From Istiophorus platypterus (Eukaryota; Chordata; Actinopteri; Istiophoriformes; Istiophoridae), in assembly GCA_016859345.1 (NCBI GenBank), contig CM029120.1, positions 24,921,001 through 24,985,000 of the forward strand: DNA of 64,000 nucleotides, given 5' to 3'. The notes under the pieces were generated by a model, which was not told the origin of the DNA, ran no database searches, and saw only the letters and a list, made by a program, of their open reading frames with translations. Shown here one piece after another: positions 1 through 11,100 of the stretch. How positions within the stretch are numbered: the first letter of the stretch is position 1; each line of letters opens with the position of its first letter. A program made the position numbers and the translations under genes.

Positions 1-545
1 ACAACCTTTATGGGATTGAATTGGGGGAACTATCCTGGAACACAGTATCCTGGTCTCTTAATGTTTGCATTATCCATATGTTTAATCTAGTTTAGCACAA
101 AAACAGGGGGAAAGGGGAAATAACTTCAATAATACACCAGCTACCAACTCTAAAGCCGGCTTTTGTTACACAGTGCTTGTTCTTTGTTGTTTAAGGTGCA
201 TAAACAGAAATGCAAAGATAAAAATTTGTTGTTTGGGAGAGAGGGATTTCTTGGTAAATATTGGTTTATCCATCAATCTAGAACCTTGCTGCAGCAATTA
301 CACGCACAGCCTGGGCTGCCATATTAAAACAGATTCTGGTCTCTGCATAGGTAGGATTGTTATGGACCTGTCAATCTAACTGTGATGAAAAGAGTCCAGG
401 AAGCACCACACAGTCACTGCATGGACATCAAACAGAGATCCAACACATAAAGTTAGTTACGTAACTATTTGGTCTTTGATACAATTTTTGTAATCGTTCC
501 TCTGTACACAACCAAAATGGATTTGAGATTAATGAATCAAGATGT
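1..545. other. No gene recognised at left edge
   Basis: AT-rich DNA with one open frame of 68 codons and no splice or protein-family signal. It may lie in the ankrd6 intron preceding the exon at 4670. Confidence 0.4.
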
Positions 546-1020
546 GATTGATGTGTAGACTTTCAGCTTTAATTCCTGGGATTTAACAAAAATATCAAAT
601 TAACTGTTTTGGTATTACAGCCATTTTTGTACATTGTCCCTCCTTTTTAGCAGCTAGGCAAAACTGGACAAACTGACATAGTTATAAATATAAAAGTTAT
701 TTTCTAATACTTTGATAAAAATCCATTGCAGGTAATGACTGCCTGAAGTCATGAACCAATGGACATCACCAAATGCTGAGTTTCCTCTCTTGAGATGCTT
801 GGTCAGGCCTTTACTGCAGCTGTCCGCAGTTGCTGCTTGTTGGTGGGTCTTTCTGCTCTCAGTTTTGTCTTCAGTAAGTGAAAAATGTGCTCAGTGGGGT
901 TGAGGCCAGGACTTGGCCATTGAAGAATATGCCATTTCTTTGCCTTGAGAAACTCTGGGTTGGTTTTTTTTGCTCTATGTTTTGGGTCATTATCCATCTG
1001 TTGTGCAGTGCAGGAGTGAA

Positions 1021-1477
1021 ATTTGGTTATTAGCAATAATGAATCATATTATCAATTATTAATCATTATTACAATCAATTAATCTTATTAATCAGAATTA
1101 ATAATAAACAGGGCACCACCGGGAAAACCCAGACCAATAACCAAATAGTGGCTGTGTCTCAAAGGGGGTGTAGAGTTAGAAATGTCAATATTTGGTAAAT
1201 ATTGGTATTTCTAGAGTGAACAGAGAAGGAGTAGAGATCAGCAATGACTCCCTCAACCAGCTTTGTGTCAAAATATGCGAACAGAAAAACACCAGGACAA
1301 TTTCTCTGTAAGATATGACAGGATTGATTAACATCAGTAACATCAATCTCCAATCAATATCACTTCTGTCTAACAGATCTTATCATATGCTACAACTGCT
1401 GGCTACCAACTACAGATCACAAACAAGTATAGCAAAGCAAGCAGCGTTCGTGTTCTTGTATGTTAGTGTATTTGTGT

Positions 1478-1520
<43 letters not shown>

Positions 1521-2611
1521 GGCGTGCATATGTGTGTGCGTGCGCCTGAGGGGAGGCAGAGCAAGATGGCGGATGTGACTCGTTACAGTCATGTCACACG
1601 AGAGTCACTGGAAGGAAGTCTGTCGAGTGCAATGGCGGCTCGTCGGTAACACGTGACTTTAACACAGGAGAACAGCTAAGTGGGAGGTTCAAACTTCCCT
1701 GCGCTCAGGTGTTGGTGTAGTTGTGTGTATGTTTGTGTAAGTAAGGAAAGAAAGAGGTAGAAGTGGTGAGCAGCAACGTTCTGGTGATCGTGATTGTGGG
1801 GCAGTATTTATCTGTGTTACACAGAAACTCACTCGGCTCAGCTGATGAGCAGCGTGAGTCTGGACCTTTGACAAACAACAGCAAGTACTGGTCTCGATCG
1901 CGAGTGCAGAGCAAGATAAAATTATCTGCTGTAGATGGATCAAATCACAGTTCACTCAAGTCTTGTAACATAAGTGAACAAATAGCAGCAACAGCAAAAA
2001 CAATATCTACAATGTTCCTTCTTCTTGAAACGGGTAGGACTTGTTAACTACCGGGTTTCACATCCGGGCGAGAGGGTCGATCTGTGGTCTTGAACCAGGC
2101 TGTACTGTGTTTTTTTCAACACACAGGGGGAGAGCGGAGATCAGCTCGACCAGCGAGGGAAATCCGTAGGCCTGATAGTTAATCGTGTACACAGGAACTC
2201 CTAACTATTACTAGAGCATTCGCAACGTGGGACGGGGTCAAATCTTAGGAGCAGCTGTTGTTGCTACTTCCATCGGTGAGGAGTTCACTGTTTGTAGCGA
2301 AGGTCCAAGCCAGAAGCGTGAGCTTCAGGAGTTTCTGTGTTAACTTTAGGTGACGTCACAGTTTGGGACTGACCATGGCGGGTTTCAACCAATTTTTCTT
2401 GGGGAGCGCCACTGTTCAGCTGACGCTGCCTGTGTCGGGGGTCGCTCACCTGGTCGGCTGGTCAGCTGAGACCGCGTGTTGGGGGTTGCTCAGCTGAGTT
2501 CTTTTTCTTTCTAAGCTAGCAACACGTGGTCTTAGCTTAGTTTCAGGTTTAGGTGTGTCTGTAGGCCTTCTTTGTCTAAAGTCTGTTGGTGAGGCACAAC
2601 GCATCTATAAT
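1021..2611. mobile_element. 1.59-kb insertion inside the Tc1 element, possible solo LTR
   Basis: Interrupts the transposase. Five-base direct repeats GTGAA flank it (1016-1020 and 2612-2616), fitting a target duplication. It contains AT-rich TTAATCA repeats at 1050-1110, a GT microsatellite, several CpGs, a perfect CRE palindrome TGACGTCA at 2351-2358, and no long open frame. The size and absence of coding suit a solo LTR or a non-autonomous element, but no clear TG...CA ends were found. Confidence 0.5.
1474..1518. repeat. GT microsatellite
   Basis: Nearly pure (GT)n with a preceding interrupted unit; lies inside the 1.59-kb insertion. Confidence 0.95.
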
Positions 2612-3160
2612 GTGAAGCACCGTCCTATCAGTTTTTCAGTATTTGGCTGGATCTGTGCAGACTGTATAGCTCTATACTCTTCAGAATTCAACCTGCTGAT
2701 TCTATCAGTAGTCACATCATCAATAAACACCAGGGACCCAGTTCCATTGGCAGTCATACATTCCTTTCCTTCTCCATATTCTTCTCTTCCCATCATTCTG
2801 GTGCAAGTTAATCTTGGTTTCATCTTTCCAAAGAATCTTTTTCCAGAACTGGGCAGGATTTTTTAGATTTTTTCTAGTAAAGTCTAATCTTTCTTTTCTT
2901 AATTGTTACAAGTGGATTGCATATTGAGGTTAACCCAGTGTATTTGCATTCATGAAGGTGTTTCTTGATTATAGACTTTGAAAATGATATGCCTACCTCC
3001 TGGAAACTATTCTTGACTTGACTAAATGTGGCGTTTTTCATCATGAAGGGAAGAATTCAGCAATTCAGCAAGCCCCTGATTTAAAATAACTCATGAAATG
3101 CTACAGGCTCCAAAAGTTCAGTAAACAGTCAAGCAGATGAGAAAACACCATGAGACATAG

Positions 3161-4669
3161 ATTATCATGCAGTGTACAGTAGTAGAAAGTGTAATTGCAA
3201 ATATATAACTCTTCATCAGATGGGATAAGAATGTGTGTGATGATGAGCTTTAGTGTTGTGTGTATACATGCTTTGGGTTCAAGACTGCTTAATCACCAAC
3301 AAAGATTAAAGGTTGACCTTTGGCATAAAGCATAGTCTGACTGTCAGGTCTGCACTACTGACATGTAATCCTTTGGGGTTTGAGTCGGATTAAAGGAGCC
3401 ATTAAAGGAGCAGGACAGTCATCCTGAGAAATCAGGTCAGTGTTATTTTGTGAATGAGCCAACTCATTCCAAATTAAAATAGGCCTAACTGGTCAGGGGC
3501 CATTCACATTACTTATTACGTGGTTGAAATAGACCACAAAAAATTGTTAAAAATGATTTCATTTCTAACTGGTGAACATGATGGACTTCAGGTGGTCAGA
3601 AACACAACTCCAAATAAATGCTACAGTAATGCAGCTAAAAGTCCTTGAATCATAAATTGTTAATGGTCTGTTATGCATCTGCACATTTACAGGTTTTTGA
3701 TGTCTACATCTTGACCATTTTTTAATTTTTTTCATAACCTGGGCTACTCGGAACTGCGATCAATTTGCTCACAAGTGATATTATGATGTCAGTTTGCAAG
3801 AACCAGAAAGCAATTAGAGGATTTAACATTAACTCTAACCTGCATCATCTGATTTTTCGTAGCTTGAGAGCAGTAGAAAAGACCTCTAAATACAATGTTG
3901 AAATAGTATCACATTTTAATTTTGATATGGTGAACATATTAGTAACCAGCTGCTTATTTAAACATCCAGCAGGCACAGAGCAACATTAGCACTCATATTT
4001 AGTGGTGTTTATGTCCCTGATTAATCTAAATATTCCCTCTCTTTTAGCTCTGCTTTGGTCTCCACCAGCTCCTTAGAAAATATCTGACTCTTTGCTACTA
4101 AAAGCTCCACCATGGTCACCAGCTGTTCTCTAACTGAACCAAATCAGTAAAGTTGCATGGTACAAAACCAAATGCTATGCAAAGCTGAGAGGAACTAAGG
4201 AGGGTTTGTGCCTCTGTCACACTGTATGACAAGATTTACATAGAAATAGTCCTTTGATCCATTATAAAAATATTAAGTACAAAATTATTGATTATAAATT
4301 CTTTAAAACAACTCATCATATTTAATATTTGGTGTCAGGTCCTTTGCAGATTTCACTAAAGGGTTTTTGCCCTCAGCCCTTATTTTCATTTTCATTTTCA
4401 TTTGGCTAAAGGGATTTAAGTCATTCATCTGAGGTTAGGTTGGAATATTTACAATATCATTATTACAGAGGTGTTATTATTGTTATTCTATTAAAATGAT
4501 CTTCTGTTTTAATAATAGAATGTGTGATTAGGTGCATTTTTCTGTTTCTGTACATTCAAGTACACATACAGATATATACGTAGACCTACATGTACGAATG
4601 TTCATGTGCCAGCAGGGATGAATGAGCAGGCACCGGTCAATGTCCGGACATCGTCATGCCCAAGTCCAG
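3161..4669. other. AT-rich DNA before the first visible ankrd6 exon
   Basis: No exon of the expected first ankyrin repeats (a HLAAxxGH-type coding stretch) was found, nor any other gene. Probably ankrd6 intron. Confidence 0.5.
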
Positions 4670-4767
4670 GTCACCAGACAGCCCTGCACCGAGCTGCCAT
4701 GGTGGGGAACAGTGATACCATGACTGCTCTGATTCAGGGAGGTTGTGCTATTGACCTGCAGGACAGA
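4670..4767 (+). CDS. ankrd6: ankrd6 exon: ankyrin repeat (QTALHRAAMVGN)
   Basis: First ankrd6 exon visible in the window. Acceptor AG is at 4668-4669 and donor AGA|GTGAGC at 4767. The exon begins in phase 1, so an upstream exon ending in G would give the family's DGxQTALH start. It encodes HQTALHRAAMVGNS and ends CAIDLQDR, matching an ankyrin helix pair. The open frame reaching left to 4606 lies in the intron and is not taken as coding. Confidence 0.9.
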
Positions 4768-5076
4768 GTGAGCAATGGACACACTACACATTTCAAAACT
4801 CATTCACACCCCTACATTATCATTTTTTCATGCAGACATAATTTCTAGGGTTAACAAAATGATAATAAATTGTAATGAGAGTACTTTGTCTAATATCTCT
4901 TTGAGGATGGCAACACTGCGCTGCATGAGGTGTCTTGGCATGGTTTCTCTCAGTGTGTCAAACTGCTGGTCAAGGCAGGAGCTGATGTACACATCAGGAA
5001 CAAGGTAGGATAAAAACAACAACAATATCAATAAGGATTATTATGATAATAATACTACTACAAATAATAAAATGGT

Positions 5077-5120
<44 letters not shown>

Positions 5121-8100
5121 ACACAAGGTCTAGTTATTTGTTGTTTCTGAAACTTTCCACATCCTATGGCCTTCCACAGCAGGTAGAGCTGCTTTCTTAC
5201 TTTTCTAAACAACTGTTAAAAAGTGCCTCACAGTACATAAATGAATGAGAATATGGAAAGACATAAATGTAAAACACAGCCCAGTATCTGAAAGGGTTAT
5301 GTCCATATTGGATGACAGCGAAAATATTAATTTTGTATTTTTATTTGATACATGAGCTTGACCCCGGACAGCATTACACTATTGTGCAGAAAATTCTGGA
5401 TTTGAAATACATTTTTGTTTCAATTTACAGGTCACTGTGTAATTTTATTATTATAAAATAACAGAGTTCTAAAGTTCAAGATTTCAAAACAACAGCTGAA
5501 ACCTGACAATATGAATGGAGAGCACTTTCTCTGGCTCCCACTACTGCTGCTCTGGTGCTTGTTCACCTATGCCACAGGCCTAGTAGCCAGCAGCCCGCAG
5601 GCACTACTAAACCTCTCACTCAGGACCAGTATAAGCCAAAGGGTATCAAGATCATTGCCCCTCGCTTGTTAAAACTGATTGTCACATGGCAGCAGGTGCA
5701 AATCCAATGATATACAGACATGGCCAAAAGTGTAATTGCCCTTGCTCCTCATTGAAACAAGTCCCTGTTCTTCTAGAACAATGTTGATTAAGGCTCCTCT
5801 GTCATACCTACCTGCTTGCCTTGGGTTATCCTTAGAATAAAACAAAGAAGCTTTGAAAGAGCTGAATTCTTGCTTATTCTAGAAAGAGCCCCTAAACTGG
5901 CCTGGTCAAAATTATATAGACAAAAAACATTTGTGGTGATAAATATGATGTATATAATAATATTTCCAGGAGGCAATTGGCTTCAACTAGTATCACAGGT
6001 GCCTTCAATTTTATAATAAGTCATCCAGCCTATTTATTTGGAGAAAAGTGATCTTTCTGCTGTTTGGTAACATTGTGTGGACCACACTGAACATGGACAG
6101 AAGAAAGAAAAGAAGAGAGTAGTCTGAGGAGATAAGGAAGAGAATAATTGCAGGGTATGGTCAAGGTAAAGACTACAAGACTGCCTCTGAGCAGTTTGAT
6201 GTTCTTAAGCTTAAGGTCCATAGGACCGTAGCCAACCTCCCTGAATATGGCTGCAGGAGGAAAATTTGACCCCAGATTGAACAGAGGGAGAGTTTGAAAG
6301 GTGGAAGAAAGAAGCAAGGTAAACTTTAAAATGGAGAGAAGCTGACCTCCAAGATCAAAATACAGCATTGTTTAGTCTCACAATATGTCATTTTTGAAAG
6401 AGAGCCTTAAAAAAACTGACTGGAGTTTGCTAAAATGCATGTTGACAAGTCACAGTGCTTCTTGGAGAATGTCCTATGAACAGATGAAACAAATAAGAGC
6501 TTTTGGTTAAGTCACATCAGCTCTGTGTTAACAGAGGAAGAAATGAAGCCTTCAGAGAAAAGACCATCCTCACTGTGAAACATGGAGGAGGTTCAGTTAT
6601 GTTATGGGTGTCGCTGTGCTGCTTCCGGCACAGAGGACCTTGAATCTGTGCTAGGTTCAATGAAATCAGGTGATTATCAAAGCATTCTGCCCAGTGTCAG
6701 AGAGCTCTGTCACAGCTGCAGGTCTTGGCTCCTCCAACAGGAGAATGACCTGAAACTTACATCTAAAAGCATCAAGAATGGATGAGAAAAAAACACTGGA
6801 CCCTTCTGAAGTGGCCTGCTGCAGGTCCTGATCTTAATTTGACTGAACATCTAAGGATAGAGCTGAAACTCTCAGTTGAGAGAAGGCACCCATCAAACCT
6901 GAGAGGATCGGAGCAGTTTCTCAACAAGTGTTTGGCCAAACTAGCAGCTGAGAAGTGTAGAAGTCTCTCAAAGAGCTGCAAATATTGATGGAATACAGTT
7001 ATCATCTCAAATATTTGTACTGCAAATTACAAGGTTTTGTGTCCCAATATTTTCGTCCATGCCTTTCTCATTTTTGTATTATTTGGAAGTTCTTACATAG
7101 ACAGTCAAAAGCAACTTGTCTGTTCTATTAAATATGCAATAGAGAGTATTGGTTAGTTTCATCATTTTTTCAGAGAAAACTGTGATTTTTCAATTCTAAG
7201 TGGAAGGGGACCAACACCCTCAGCCACATACTGTATATACATATACAACCATGAAAGTACTGTTTTTAGTGCGGCAGTGACTCACAGTAGCCTATGCTAC
7301 TTCCTTGTTAGAATCATATTAAAACACAGTGAAGGCCACATAAACAATCATAATCTGATTACTCAGCCACAAATAACTGGCTGCCAAACGATTATCTGTA
7401 TTTCAAGTTTATGTTTTGTACAGTTTTGTGCTGAAATGAGTGTGACAGCTTGAATCAGTAACAGACTAAACTAAAGTACTGACATGCATCGTGAAGTGCA
7501 TTAAAAACGTGATGTGTTCACTTACTGATGTACATGATGAAGCTCCATTAATATGTGATGCAACAGTGTAGCTTAGGAAAACATGCATAAGAACGCAAAC
7601 AGTGACTCCAAATAATCAGACTGAACTAAACAAAGTGATGCAAATCAGCAAAGTGATTTGAGATTTCCACCAGTAGCTACAACCCTAACAATAACAATAA
7701 AGTGCATGTTTTATAGTTGTTTACATTTGCATTATAATTATAAAACCTGCTGAAGACCACATTCAGAATTGCGGGCTGTCAAACTCTTGAACTCTGGAAA
7801 TAAGAATATCTACTGATTTTCCCACTTATAGCTGTGATGTTATAGAAGCTCTGAAACTAACACATGACTATGTCCAACTATCCACCCTAAGAAGTTAAAA
7901 TGAAAGCCCAGCGCAGAGTTGCCTTTACTCTGTAGTTACTGTTGATTCAGGCAGGAAACACTGCACTTCACCTGGCCTGTCAGAATGCACATGCTCAGAC
8001 TGCTCATCTTCTGCTGCGCGGCGGGTCCACACCAGACACCAAGAACAATGTGAGTTATACAGCATCCAATAATGCCTGAACTCTTGTCAGAGACCAAAGG

Positions 8101-11100
8101 TGTAATTACCTGATTTAAAAAGAAGTTAACTTTCCCCCTTGTCACTATGAGATTATTGTGTTTCGTACCATGGTCTGTTGAACAGTAGAGAATAGTTTCA
8201 CAATGGACTTATACAAAATGGTATTCCTTGATAAAAGAGTAAACTGAGAGCTCTACTTTGGTTTCAGATGGGTGATACTTGTTTGCACATGGCTGCTCGC
8301 TACAACAATGTGACCCTGGTAAAAATCCTGCTGAGTTCACTGTGCTCTGTGATGGAGAGAAACCAGGTACAGTGAGTTACTGATTTTTTTCAGAAGGACT
8401 TTATGCTCCATATCTAAAATACAAGCTTTCATAGACAATAATCCACATTGTGACAGTCCATTGAATAACATATGTGAAAACTGTATATAAACCCCTCTCA
8501 GCCCCTAACATTCTAATCGTGTAAATACTGTAATTACAGTTTGGTGCGTGAGGTTTTACCAATGTGTATTTAAATTTTCATTTGTGTGTGTGGTTTCATT
8601 ATTGTATGTGCATTGTTTCACTTGTGTGTTAACAAGGTTTTTATAATAAATAGCGAAATAAAAGCCTTTTTTTGGTAATCTTTTCGTGCGGTGTGCATGA
8701 TTTTCAATAAGGGTGCACATGGCTTCAGTATTGTGTTAGGTGTGTGTAAAGTTGTGTGTAAGTGCTGTTTAACTATTATGTATCCAGTATGTATAAAGTT
8801 TCAATTCCATCCTATACAGTCTTTTAAAGTATTGAAACTTCAGGTACTACTTTAAGAACTTTGAGTAAACACACATACTGTATTTACTGTACTGTATCTG
8901 TCAGCAACCCCATTCCCTAGGAATTATGTTCATATACTACTAAACTGTTTCCCCATTTACATTGTGCTGGCAATGTAATTGATGACAGGATTGTGTTTTT
9001 TAATCATTTAAGTTCTACATTTATTAATTGCTGCGGCGTTGCTTAAGGGTTGGTAGATGGAGGATGTACAAACCATACAACTGTCCCATCAGACTAGGTC
9101 CACATCAAGAGTCCTGTCTGTGGTTCAAGCAACAGCAGCTCTTTGATTAAGGTTTGGGATAGATAGATGGTGCTTTTGGTTAAATTTTTTGTCTTAAGTC
9201 CCTCGGAACTCCTTTCTGTATCAAACCAGACCAATTGTCTGTGAAGATTTCATATATTTATGACTTATAAAATACATAAGTTAACATTACATTCTCATTC
9301 TGTTAATAGAAAACATAATCAGGTCACAGTTTCCCAGAATTTGGTGCAAACTGGTTGTGTATAATTGTAATTTTCTAGGAGACAGTGTTGGTGTCTGTGT
9401 TTGCCTGTAGGGAGGTGACACAGCACTCCACCTGGCTGCTGCTCTCAACCATAAGAAAACAGTTCAGCTCTTGGTAGAAGCAGGTACTGATGGGAACATC
9501 AGAAACAATGTAAGTTCCAATTTATTTTAAATTGTAAGATCAGTTTCCTGATGTCTCAAAAAATTTAATCATTATCTGTTTCACATCTATTTCTGTTTAA
9601 ATAATAAGTTATTCTAGGACAGTTACAGTGATCACAACATTAATATAATGTGTGATCCTAGGCCTTTATTTTGCTTAACAACTTTATTACAACTACTGCC
9701 ACATTTTCTACAGAAAAATTCGAAGTCTGATGTCAAGATAACAGCCCTACAAGATTAAAAGCATTAATATCATGAGTGCTCAAAGCCTTCACAATCTCAA
9801 GGTCATGTTGATTAAAAGTTTGTTTGTTTGGTTGTTTTTGATAGACTGTTATCAGCGCATTCATGCATCTTACATTTAAGACTGCAGAGAAATGTCTTGT
9901 CAAAAAAAATATTACTAATTGTTGGAATTATGTAAGCCAAAAACACATCAATCTACATTAATAAGCTGCAGGTCGTGACATATTTCTCCAAAGTTCATCA
10001 AAACCTGACCCAGGAAATTTCAGAGTCAGATATTTTGGCTTTTTGCCATCGGTCATAAAATTTCAGTGTGTTTTCTTGTGTATGTGACACACTTTTGCCT
10101 TCCAGGCAGGGAAAACAGCACTTGACATGGCCAGAGACAAAAATCATAAAGATTTGGCACTTCTCCTAGCCAGAGCTCCTCAGGTTGGTGTCCTAAGTAT
10201 AAACTTCATTTGGATCTCATAAGCCCATTTTCTTGTATGGGATAGATATTTTGAATCCAGAAATTAATGCGTTTTGACAGCGTTAGCAGCCATCTTGTGT
10301 AGTTTTTAGGCTAATTGTTAGCTGTTACTTTCTTCAGGTGCATCGTTTCATGCGAGGAAGAACAATAAGGAAACAAAGAGAAGGACTGACAGCTGAGCAC
10401 AGGACCCAGGCTGTCTCCAAAGTAGAAATACTACCCAACAAAGTAAGAAACTACCAAAAAGACAAATAGCTTGTGGAGATAAGACGATGGGTCTTATGAG
10501 CTGTTGTGCTGATGTCGCTCTTCTTTTTGTGTGTGGGTCCTGAGAAGGACAGAGGTTCTGTGACAGTGGAATGTCCCAGCATTGAACAAATGGAGAGCAG
10601 AACTACCATTCAAGTGAATCCTCAGCAATGGACCAGGACCACAGCTACCATCAGCTGTCCAGACAGCTGCAAAAGGAGAAGAACCAAGAAGCAGGTGGGT
10701 CATCAACAGAGACACCAAGACTTGCAAGTTCAGCTCTCAGAGAGTTACAGCTAGTTCTGAGAGCAGTGAAGTCACACTTGTATCAGCTGGTAGGCTCTGC
10801 CCTGTTTTATTCATGCTTCAACATCAGTGAGTCATTAATATATAAGCTACTTGCCAATTGTTTTATTTTTATTTACTGGTAATTCACAATATATTAAAAA
10901 TTGCTCTTATTCCAAACACAACACCACTTGAAATACTGTGACTCTGATTAAAACATAATATTATCTATATGTACCACTAGTGGCTACAATTTTTATCAAC
11001 AGTGTATTACTTTTACTCCTTTAAAGGCTTTCAATGAGGATGATCTGAGAAAAAGCAAGAAGGACTTCCCCATTACGAGCGATCTGTTCTGTGATGGTGA

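Larger units (their letters stand above)
546..3160 (-). mobile_element. Decayed Tc1-like transposon split by a 1.6-kb insertion
   Basis: Minus-strand fragments of one Tc1/mariner-type transposase. The 2600-2830 piece encodes CMTANGTGSLVFIDDV and EEYRAIQSAQIQPNTEKLIG. The 800-1000 piece encodes MDNDPKHRAKKTNPEFLKAK, WPSPGLNPTEHIFHLLKTKL and TNKQQLRTAAVKAW, which include the second and third catalytic-region motifs (DNDPKH, then the LNPTEH region). The halves are collinear but separated by 1021-2611. Stops and frameshifts make the element dead. Outer ends are approximate. Confidence 0.82.

Noticed and set aside
1410..1592. Open frames of His/Thr or Cys/Val repeats over GT/CA tracts (also at 35.8-36.3 kb and 56.46-56.77 kb)
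   Set aside because: They are microsatellites read as codons.
4994..5212. Minus-strand frame with a poly-Asp run
   Set aside because: Product of the ATC microsatellite; no gene signal.
6582..6988. Two short plus-strand frames that could pass for small genes
   Set aside because: They are pieces of a Tc1 transposase broken by stops.
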